Part shown: piece by piece, positions 13,858 to 19,717 of the stretch | How the letters are laid out: the number at the start of each line of letters is the position of its first letter | Position numbering within the stretch: the first letter of the stretch is position 1 | Origin: a virus | DNA: 25,192 nt | Reading direction: 5' to 3' (one strand) | Virus record (IMG/VR): IMGVR_UViG_3300026519_000316 | Coordinates: 1-25,192 of that record | Made by a program: the position numbers and the translations under genes | The notes under the pieces: generated by a model | Told to the model about the DNA's origin: nothing | Database searches by the model: none | The model's input: the letters and a program-made list of their open reading frames with translations, nothing else

Positions 13858-14301
13858 ATGATCCGACTTGACCTGAACGCGGGGCCGGAATGGCTCGACC
13901 TCGGCCACGGGGTGCGGTTGAAGCTGCTGCCGCTCACCACCGCGCTGATGGCTGCCGCCCGTGCCGATGAGGCGGTGGAGAGCCTTCCCGAAGATACCCC
14001 GGACGAGACCCGCGCCATCGTGTTTGCCAAGGCCATCGCCCGGCGCGCGGTCATCGACTGGGCCGGTATCGGCGATGCAGAGGGTGAGCCCCTCGCGCCC
14101 ACGCCCAAGGCTATCGATGCGCTGCTCGACGTCTACCCGCTCTTCGAGGCCTTCCAGCTTGGCTATGTCGCGAGCGGCCTGGTGTTGGATCAGGAAAAAA
14201 ACGGCTCATCGCCCTTGCCGAGTGGCACTTCGGCGGGGGCGACAGATACTGCGAGGGCTGCGAGCCCCGCGGCGCCTGCCAGGACTGCCCGGCAAGGCTG
14301 A
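13858..14301 (+). CDS. Tail assembly chaperone, zero-frame product (lambda gpG analogue)
   Basis: A 147-residue protein by position and layout corresponding to the first tail assembly chaperone, which binds the tape measure during tail assembly. The start at 13858 has GAGG 6 bases upstream; a TTG at 13846 is in frame but lies before that site. The first 115 residues look like an ordinary folded domain (IRLDLNAGPEWLDLGHGVRLKLLPLTTALMAAAR, then YPLFEAFQLGYVASGLVLDQE). After a run of seven A bases at 14195-14201 the zero frame becomes a low-complexity Ser/Ala/Thr/Pro tail. The -1 frame past that point encodes a structured domain, so a fraction of ribosomes probably shift. Confidence 0.82.
   Translation: MIRLDLNAGPEWLDLGHGVRLKLLPLTTALMAAARADEAVESLPEDTPDETRAIVFAKAIARRAVIDWAGIGDAEGEPLAPTPKAIDALLDVYPLFEAFQLGYVASGLVLDQEKNGSSPLPSGTSAGATDTARAASPAAPARTARQG
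14196..14202 (+). promoter_or_regulatory. A AAA AAC slippery heptamer, probable -1 programmed frameshift site
   Basis: In the zero frame of the chaperone gene the codons are GAA AAA AAC, so the heptamer A AAA AAC is in the canonical X XXY YYZ phase, within a run of seven A. About 14 bases downstream, 14217-14234 can fold as GCCGAGT/ACTTCGGC with one bulged base and a GGC loop, a possible stimulator. Frameshifting between the two tail chaperone genes is a conserved feature of siphophages (lambda G/GT). Confidence 0.72.
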
Positions 14302-14528
14302 ACCGCCCCGCAACACTGGAGGGCTGGCAAGTCTGGGACTTGGCTCTGCGCCTCGGCGGGCAGCTTCGGGTTTCGGACGGCGCCGCCTTCGGCTGGGACA
14401 TGGGTGCAGCATTGGCGATGGCCCGGGCGCTGGGGGTGAACCCGCTCGTGGCCGCTGAATTACTGCCGGCCATTGAAGCCGTCGCCATCCGCAAGATCAA
14501 TGAAGAGATGAACGCGAACCATGGGTGA
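14202..14528 (+). CDS. Tail assembly chaperone, -1 frame extension (lambda T analogue)
   Basis: This 108-residue stretch continues the preceding gene in the -1 frame, giving a fusion of about 223 residues. It contains AEWHFGGGDRYCEGCEPRG followed by ACQDCPARLNRP, a C-x2-C-x5-C-x2-C cluster that probably binds zinc. A helical part follows (GWQVWDLALRLGGQLRV, FGWDMGAALAMARALG, ELLPAIEAVAIRKINEEM). No plausible start codon precedes the Cys cluster in this frame; the first candidates are a TTG at 14340 and an ATG at 14399, both after it. Frameshift expression is therefore the simplest reading. The stop overlaps the tape-measure ATG by 8 bases. The GT-type fusion would recruit tape measure and tube subunits. 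Confidence 0.75.
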   Translation, partial: RLIALAEWHFGGGDRYCEGCEPRGACQDCPARLNRPATLEGWQVWDLALRLGGQLRVSDGAAFGWDMGAALAMARALGVNPLVAAELLPAIEAVAIRKINEEMNANHG

Positions 14529-16458
14529 AAAACGCATCAGCGTGCGCCTTGCCGCCGTGGGTGGCGAGAAGCTGAAGGCCGAGCTTGTGGGCATCGGCAA
14601 GGCCGGCAAGCAGGCGCTGGCAGCAGTGTCGGGCGGCGCGGCGCCGGCAAGCCAGGGGCTCAAGGGCGTGGGCGCGGCGTCCGGCACGGCGCTGGTGCAA
14701 CTTGAAGCACTGGCGGCACGGGCCACGCGGGCGGCAACGGCGCTCAGGGCGGCTGGCGCCTCGACGGGTACGCTGGTGGAGCGGATCGACCGGGTCACCG
14801 GCGTCACCCCCGGTTTTCGCCGCAGTGCCGAGGATATCGCCGCTTATGGGCGCGCGCTCGATGACACGCGTGCAAAATTCAACCCGCTCTTTGCCACAAT
14901 CCGCGACTACAAGGCCAGGCTTGCCGAGATCCGGCAGGCCCATGCGGTGGGGGCAATCTCGGCAGACGAGATGCGCGCCGCCATCAGCCGCGAGCGTCAG
15001 GCGACATTGCAAAGTATCGCCGCCATCAAGGGCCGAACGACGGCACTCACAGGCATGGGGCGGGCCTCGCGCATGGCGGCGTTCCAGAGCCGGATGCTGA
15101 TGTTTCAATTGAACGACGTGTTCGTGTCGCTGGCCTCGGGCATGAACCCGATGATGGTGTTCATTCAGCAGGGCGCGCAGATCCAGCAGATCTATGCGGG
15201 CCAAGGCGGCGTGAGGGCGGCGTTGGCCCAGACCGCAAGAATGATCGGCAATGTGGTCACCAGCTTTCCGCTGCTGCCTGCGGCGATTGCGGCGGGAACG
15301 GCGGCTGTTGCTGGCATGCGTCACGAGATCAACCGCACGTCGAAGGTGGCAGTGAGTTTCGGCGATACCGCCCTTGCCGTCTGGCAGGTGGTGCGCGACG
15401 GGCTGTGGCAAAAGCTCAAGCCCGCCATCGATGCCATCGCCCCGTGGTTCGCCAGGGGCTGGGAAATAGTGGTGTCAGGCACGAAGATCGCGCTCAACGG
15501 CATCATCAAGGGCTTTCTGATCGCAAAGAACGATATCGCCTTCACCTGGGCGAGCTTGCCCGAAATCCTTGGAGCAGCGGTGGTTGGCACGGCCAATGCG
15601 GTGATCGGCGGTCTGGAATGGATGGTCAACACCGCGATCGACAAGATCAACTGGCTGGCCGATCAGGTGAATACCCTGATGGACAAGGCCGGCGCGCCTG
15701 AAGCCATGCGCATTGGCCGGATCGGCTCCACCGCATTTCCGCGCCTCGACAACCCGATGGCTGACGAGGTTGCGCGCAGGCTCGCGCGCCTCAATGACGA
15801 TCTCGCACGGATCATGGCAAGCGATCCGATGGGGGATTTCTTCGATGCCGTGAAGGCACGGGCGGTGGCCAACGCTCTGAAGAATGTTGAAAAGGCCGTC
15901 ACCGGCGCCGGTAAGGCCGCGAGCAAGGCGGCCGAGGTGGCGAAGTCCGCCTGGGAGACAGCGGCCACCGCGCTCAAGGACTACGCGACCAAGGCCATGG
16001 ACCTCGGCAAGGGGCTGGGCGACAGCCTAGTTGGGGCGTTCCGCAGTGCCGAGAATGCCATTGGCGAGTTTGTGAAAACCGGCAAGCTGGATTTCCGGTC
16101 TCTGGTCACCTCGATCCTGGCCGACATGGCGAAGCTGTCGGCACGCAGGTTCATCTTCGGCCCGCTCGCAGACGCGCTGTCCGGCGCGCTGGGCGGGATT
16201 GGCGCCCCGGGCGGGGTGCTGGCCAATGTCTTCCACTCTGGCGGTGTCGTGGGAACTGTTGCGCCCACGCGGGCGATCCCGGCGCGGGCCTTCGCGGGTG
16301 CTCCACGGATGCACGGGGGCGGTTGGGCAGGTGCGGGCGGCGCCCAGAACATCACCATCAACATCCAGACCCGCGATGCCGAGAGTTTCCGGCAATCCCG
16401 CGCCCAGGTTGCAGCCGATATTGCCCGCGCTGTGGCGCTTGGCAGGCGGGGGATGTAG
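14521..16458 (+). CDS. Tail length tape measure protein
   Basis: A 645-residue tape measure protein of the lambda-like family; its length sets tail length and suggests a fairly short siphovirus tail. The N-terminal region has Ala-rich helices (ATRAATALRAAGASTG). The family block MLMFQLNDVFVSLASGMNPMMVFIQQGAQIQQIYAGQGG lies at about 193-231, followed by hydrophobic segments including FPLLPAAIAAGTAAVAG (about 250-266) and a stretch near 310-370. Then come a helical Ala/Lys-rich part and the C-terminal lambda-type domain (GDSLVGAFRSAENAIGEFVKTGKLDFRSLVTSILADMAKLSARRFIFGPL). The end, GGAQNITINIQTRDAESFRQSRAQVAADIARAV, is the common C-terminal strand-helix motif. Confidence 0.92.
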   Translation: MGEKRISVRLAAVGGEKLKAELVGIGKAGKQALAAVSGGAAPASQGLKGVGAASGTALVQLEALAARATRAATALRAAGASTGTLVERIDRVTGVTPGFRRSAEDIAAYGRALDDTRAKFNPLFATIRDYKARLAEIRQAHAVGAISADEMRAAISRERQATLQSIAAIKGRTTALTGMGRASRMAAFQSRMLMFQLNDVFVSLASGMNPMMVFIQQGAQIQQIYAGQGGVRAALAQTARMIGNVVTSFPLLPAAIAAGTAAVAGMRHEINRTSKVAVSFGDTALAVWQVVRDGLWQKLKPAIDAIAPWFARGWEIVVSGTKIALNGIIKGFLIAKNDIAFTWASLPEILGAAVVGTANAVIGGLEWMVNTAIDKINWLADQVNTLMDKAGAPEAMRIGRIGSTAFPRLDNPMADEVARRLARLNDDLARIMASDPMGDFFDAVKARAVANALKNVEKAVTGAGKAASKAAEVAKSAWETAATALKDYATKAMDLGKGLGDSLVGAFRSAENAIGEFVKTGKLDFRSLVTSILADMAKLSARRFIFGPLADALSGALGGIGAPGGVLANVFHSGGVVGTVAPTRAIPARAFAGAPRMHGGGWAGAGGAQNITINIQTRDAESFRQSRAQVAADIARAVALGRRGM

Positions 16459-16461
16459 GCG

Positions 16462-17088
16462 ATGGCGTTTCACGAAGTTCGGTTCCCAGACGACATCAGC
16501 CGCGGCGCCCGTGGCGGGCCCGAGCGGCGCACCCAGATCGTGGAGCTTGCGTCCGGCGACGAGGAACGCAACGCCAGCTGGGCCAACTCGCGCCGGCGCT
16601 ATGACGCGGCCTACGGCATCCGCCGGGCCGACGACCTGGCGGCGGTGGTGGCGTTCTTCGAGGCGCGGAACGGCCGGCTCTACGGCTTCCGCTTCAAGGA
16701 CTGGGCGGATTACAAGTCCTGCCTGCCGTCGCAGACACCTGCGGCGACAGATCAGGTGATCGGGACCGGTGACGGCACGACGACCCAGTTCCAGCTGGTC
16801 AAGGTCTATTCGTCAGGCTCGCAGACCTGGACCCGGACCATCACCAAACCGGTCGCGGGCACCGTGCTGGTGGCCATCGACGGCGCCGAGCAGACCACCG
16901 GCCGGTCCGTGGACACCACGACCGGGCTGGTCACCTTCACTACTGCTCCGGCCAGCGGCGCGGCGATCACTGCCGGCTTCGAGTTCGACGTACCGGTGCG
17001 GTTCGATACCGACACGCTTGACGTGACGCTCGATATCGAGCGGCTCGGCTCCATCACTTCCATTCCGCTCATCGAGGTTCGCAGATGA
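16462..17088 (+). CDS. DUF2460 family distal tail protein (gene transfer agent gp12-like)
   Basis: A 208-residue distal tail protein of the TIGR02217/DUF2460 family. The signature is at the N-terminus: FHEVRFPDDISRGARGGPERRTQIVELASGDEERNASW, then RRRYDAAYGIR and FFEARNGRLYGFRFKDWADYKS. The C-terminal half has beta strands around VLVAIDGAEQT and ends in LIEVR. In the Rhodobacter gene transfer agent the homologue forms the distal tail ring on which the baseplate hub docks. It starts 3 bases after the tape measure stop and its own stop overlaps the endolysin ATG (ATGA). Confidence 0.92.
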   Translation: MAFHEVRFPDDISRGARGGPERRTQIVELASGDEERNASWANSRRRYDAAYGIRRADDLAAVVAFFEARNGRLYGFRFKDWADYKSCLPSQTPAATDQVIGTGDGTTTQFQLVKVYSSGSQTWTRTITKPVAGTVLVAIDGAEQTTGRSVDTTTGLVTFTTAPASGAAITAGFEFDVPVRFDTDTLDVTLDIERLGSITSIPLIEVRR

Positions 17089-17744
17089 ACATGAGAATGA
17101 CAGACCGGGGCCTTCTGGCCCTGGCCCGGCACGAAGGCATCGTGCCCGGGCCTTACCTGGATGCCACCGGCACCTGGACCTTCGGGATCGGCCACACGGC
17201 AGCGGCGGGGCCACCCGATCCGGCCACCATGCCCCGGGGCATGCCCGAAGACTTGGACGCCGCAATCCACGAGGCGTTCCGCGCCTTTCGGTCCGATCTC
17301 GCACGCTATGAGGCCGAGGTGCTGCGCGCCGTCACCGTCCCACTCGAGCCGCACGAATTCGATGCCCTGGTCTCGTTTGACTACAACACGGGCGGCATCG
17401 CCCGGGCCTCACTCACTCGCCATCTCAACGCCGGCAATCGCGAGGCGGCGGCACGCTCCTTCATGAACTGGCGCCGGCCGGCTTCGATCATCCCGCGACG
17501 CGTGGCGGAACGGACCCTGTTCCGCGAGGGCCGCTATCCCGCGGGCCCGATCACGGTGTGGGGCGTGGATACGAACGGCCGGGTGGATTTCTCGCGGCCC
17601 GTCCGGCGGCTGAGTGAGACGCAGGCCCTGACGCTGCTTCGCCCTTCACCAGTGACGCCGTCATCCTCGACCGAACCCAATGCGCCAACCGGGATTCTCG
17701 CCCGTCTGGCCACAATCCTCTCCCGTCTGTTCAGAAGGAGCTGA
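17085..17744 (+). CDS. Endolysin, GH24 lysozyme-type muramidase
   Basis: A 219-residue peptidoglycan-degrading lysozyme. The catalytic signature E-x8-D-x5-T is visible as E17 (ARHEG), D26 (YLDATG) and T32 (WTFGIGHT), the T4-lysozyme/GH24 triad. PLEPHEFDALVSFDYNTGG and the SFMNWRRPASIIPRRVAERTLFREGRY block are also family features. The C-terminal 60 residues are a Pro/Ser linker and a basic helix (LATILSRLFRRS) that may bind membrane or wall. No signal peptide is seen, so release probably needs a holin. It opens a lysis cassette placed between distal tail genes. Confidence 0.92.
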   Translation: MNMRMTDRGLLALARHEGIVPGPYLDATGTWTFGIGHTAAAGPPDPATMPRGMPEDLDAAIHEAFRAFRSDLARYEAEVLRAVTVPLEPHEFDALVSFDYNTGGIARASLTRHLNAGNREAAARSFMNWRRPASIIPRRVAERTLFREGRYPAGPITVWGVDTNGRVDFSRPVRRLSETQALTLLRPSPVTPSSSTEPNAPTGILARLATILSRLFRRS

Positions 17745-17749
17745 TCTCC

Positions 17750-17980
17750 ATGCGTTACATTCGACCGACCTCGCTCACCTGGTGGGCGGGATGTCTTGCC
17801 ATGCTCACCGGCATCGCGTCAGTCGCGTTGCCCACAACCGGCCCGCTTGGCGAACTCTCCCGCCTCGTTGCGCTGCTGGCCGGCACCGGCGACGCCTCGC
17901 CCGCCGGCCTGATCTTCCTCGGGCTCGGCCTGATCGGCCTGCGCGACCGGATCGAACGGGGGTTCCGGGGCGATGAGTGA
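17750..17980 (+). CDS. Small two-TM membrane protein, holin candidate
   Basis: A 76-residue protein with hydrophobic segments at about 8-27 (SLTWWAGCLAMLTGIASVAL) and 52-65 (AGLIFLGLGLIGLR), ending in a charged tail (DRIERGFRGDE). AAGGAG lies 9 bases before the ATG. Its place directly after the endolysin and before the spanin-like pair suggests a class II holin that permeabilises the inner membrane, but no specific family is recognised. The second segment is short, so it might instead be a tail-associated membrane protein. Confidence 0.7.
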   Translation: MRYIRPTSLTWWAGCLAMLTGIASVALPTTGPLGELSRLVALLAGTGDASPAGLIFLGLGLIGLRDRIERGFRGDE

Positions 17981-18203
17981 GATCGTGGCGCTGATATTCG
18001 GGATCCTTGGTGTCATCGCCGGCCTCGCCGCCCTGATCGGACAAGCACGCAAGCGGGGCGCGGCCGAGGAACGCGCCCGCCGCGCGCGCCAAGATCGGGA
18101 AGCCGCGAATGCCACAAGACGGAGAATGGATGATGCGACGAACGATCTGGGCGATGATCCCACTGTTCTTCGCGACTGGCTGCGCGCGCGTGGCCGTCAG
18201 TGA
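17973..18203 (+). CDS. Inner-membrane spanin-like protein (Rz-like)
   Basis: A 76-residue protein with one N-terminal membrane segment (IVALIFGILGVIAGLAALIG, residues 4-23) followed by a highly charged helix-forming stretch (QARKRGAAEERARRARQDREAANATRRRMDDATNDLG). This is the layout of an i-spanin: inner membrane anchor plus periplasmic coiled coil. It overlaps the holin candidate by 8 bases, and the next gene begins inside it in another frame, as Rz1 does inside Rz. It is shorter than lambda Rz (153 residues). The role is inferred from context and layout. Confidence 0.6.
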   Translation: MSEIVALIFGILGVIAGLAALIGQARKRGAAEERARRARQDREAANATRRRMDDATNDLGDDPTVLRDWLRARGRQ

Positions 18204-18342
18204 CTCGGCCCTCTGCGCAGGGCTCGAGCGGCCCGTCGCAGATCATGCAGCAGCGCTTGCCGAGGATGGCGGGCCGAATTCGGTCAGGACCGGCGCGCGC
18301 CTGATCCGCATGATCGACGCGGGCTGTGGGAGGATACGATGA
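18130..18342 (+). CDS. Outer-membrane lipoprotein, o-spanin-like (Rz1-like)
   Basis: A 70-residue protein beginning MMRRTIWAMIPLFFATGCARV: two arginines, a hydrophobic core and a lipobox-like ATGC. This predicts a lipoprotein signal with lipidation at the first Cys (residue 18). The start at 18130 was chosen because GGAG lies 5 bases upstream; the ATG at 18133 is also possible, and a start at 18109 would add charged residues that spoil the signal. The gene starts inside the preceding one in a different frame and runs past it, matching the Rz/Rz1 overlap. It lacks the strong proline content of lambda Rz1, so the o-spanin role is likely rather than proven. The stop overlaps the next start (ATGA). 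Confidence 0.6.
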   Translation: MMRRTIWAMIPLFFATGCARVAVSDSALCAGLERPVADHAAALAEDGGPNSVRTGARLIRMIDAGCGRIR

Positions 18343-19223
18343 AGACCCTGCCCACCGGCCTGCAATCCCACCTTGATTCCGGCACCACGACGCTGGCCTG
18401 GTGCTGGCGCCTGACCCGTTCTGACGGAAAGCTGTTCGGCTTCACCGATCACGACCTGCCGCTGACATTCGACGGCACGACGTTCGAGCCCGAGTCAGGC
18501 TTCACGGCGTCCGAGATCAGGACCGGTTCCGATCTTTCTGTCGATGCGCAGGATGCCGAAGGGGTGCTGACCTCCACCACCATCACCGAGACCGACATCC
18601 TCGACGGACGCTGGGACAACGCCGCCGTGGAAATCTGGCGCGTGAACTGGGCCGATACCAGCCAGCGGGTGCTCATGCGCCGGGGTGCCATCGGTCAGGT
18701 CCGGCGCGGGCATGTGCAGTTCGTGGCCGAGATGCGCTCGCTCGCCCATGTCCTGAACCAGAGCGTCGGGCGGACGTTTCAGGCGAGTTGCGACGCGGCG
18801 CTGGGCGATGCGCGATGTCGGGTCGTTCTGACGAACCCGACCTATGCGGGCAGCGGAACGGTCGTGACGGTCACGGGCGACCGGCGGTTTACCGCGTCCG
18901 GCCTGTCGTCTTTCGCGGATGGCTGGTTCGCGCTGGGCACGCTCAGCTGGACCACCGGCGCGAATGCGGGCCGCAAGGCCGAGGTGCTGAGCCATGCGGT
19001 TGGCGCCACCGATGTCACAGTCACTCTGCTGGAAGCGCCGGTTCGCCCCATCTCGACCGGAGACAACTTCAACATCACCGTCGGTTGCGACAAGCGGTTT
19101 GAGACCTGCAAGACCAAGTTCGCCAACGCGGTCAACTTCCGGGGCTTTCCGCATATTCCGGGCCAGGACACCGTGATCCGTATCGCCACAAGCGGCGATC
19201 CCAACACCGGGGGCGTGCTGTGA
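18339..19223 (+). CDS. DUF2163 baseplate hub protein (gene transfer agent gp13-like)
   Basis: A 294-residue protein of the DUF2163/BR0599 family. It opens LQSHLDSGTTTLAWCWRLTRSDGKLFGFTDHDLPLTFDGTTFEPESGFTASEI, the diagnostic N-terminus. FQASCDAALGDARCRV and VGCDKRFETCKTKFANAVNFRGFPHIPGQD carry conserved cysteines; in the gene transfer agent homologue such a cluster is reported to bind an iron-sulfur centre, but I apply that here only by homology. GGAGG lies 5 bases before the ATG. It forms the hub attached below the distal tail ring, and the stop overlaps the peptidase start as GTGA. Confidence 0.93.
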   Translation: MKTLPTGLQSHLDSGTTTLAWCWRLTRSDGKLFGFTDHDLPLTFDGTTFEPESGFTASEIRTGSDLSVDAQDAEGVLTSTTITETDILDGRWDNAAVEIWRVNWADTSQRVLMRRGAIGQVRRGHVQFVAEMRSLAHVLNQSVGRTFQASCDAALGDARCRVVLTNPTYAGSGTVVTVTGDRRFTASGLSSFADGWFALGTLSWTTGANAGRKAEVLSHAVGATDVTVTLLEAPVRPISTGDNFNITVGCDKRFETCKTKFANAVNFRGFPHIPGQDTVIRIATSGDPNTGGVL

Positions 19224-19714
19224 CCGGTGGGAGCGCCCACTGCGGTGGGAACGCCCACTGCGGTGCGGCCCGCATCATGCCCGCGCGGATCGTGAAGGCA
19301 GCGCGGGGCTGGATCGGCACGCCCTATCACGACCAGGCCTCGGTGAAGGGTGTGGGCTGCGACTGCCTCGGGCTGATCAGGGGCGTCTGGCGCGAAGTCG
19401 TCGGCCCCGAGCCCATGCCGGTGCCGCCCTATTCGCGCGACTGGGGCGAGGTCGGACCGCATGAAGTCTTGGCCGAAGCGGCGCGGGCGGCGATGGTCGA
19501 GATCGACGTGGCTGAGGCCCGCACCGGCGACGTGGTGCTGTTTCGTATGCGCCAGGGAGCCATCGCCAAGCACGCAGGCATCCTGACCCCCAACCACAGC
19601 TTCATTCACGCCTACGAGCGTACCGGCGTGATCGAGGAACCGCTGAGCGAGGCCTGGGCGCGCCGCATTGCCTTCGCCTTCCGGTTCCCGGTCCCTGAGA
19701 GCGGGAAGGGTTGA
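19220..19714 (+). CDS. NlpC/P60 tail peptidase (gene transfer agent gp14-like)
   Basis: A tail-tip cell wall peptidase of the phage NlpC/P60 family. Counting from the GTG at 19220, the catalytic Cys is C49 in VGCDCLGLIRGVW and the His is H118 in IAKHAGIL. The conserved core starts RIVKAARGWIGTPYHDQASVKG. Two starts are possible: GTG 19220, which overlaps the previous stop, or ATG 19277, which begins just before the conserved core and matches the usual family N-terminus. The extra 19 residues (GGSAHCGGNAHCG) come from a tandem DNA repeat. The enzyme probably opens the peptidoglycan during DNA injection. Confidence 0.9.
   Translation: MTGGSAHCGGNAHCGAARIMPARIVKAARGWIGTPYHDQASVKGVGCDCLGLIRGVWREVVGPEPMPVPPYSRDWGEVGPHEVLAEAARAAMVEIDVAEARTGDVVLFRMRQGAIAKHAGILTPNHSFIHAYERTGVIEEPLSEAWARRIAFAFRFPVPESGKG
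19227..19258 (+). repeat. Tandem 18-bp repeat, each unit a short hairpin
   Basis: GTGGGAGCGCCCAC at 19227-19240 and GTGGGAACGCCCAC at 19245-19258 repeat with an 18-base period, and each folds on itself (GTGGG/CCCAC). A degenerate third unit follows at 19263. The repeats sit between the two possible starts of the peptidase gene. They may be a repeat expansion, or hairpins that mask one start. Confidence 0.6.
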
Positions 19715-19717
19715 GCG

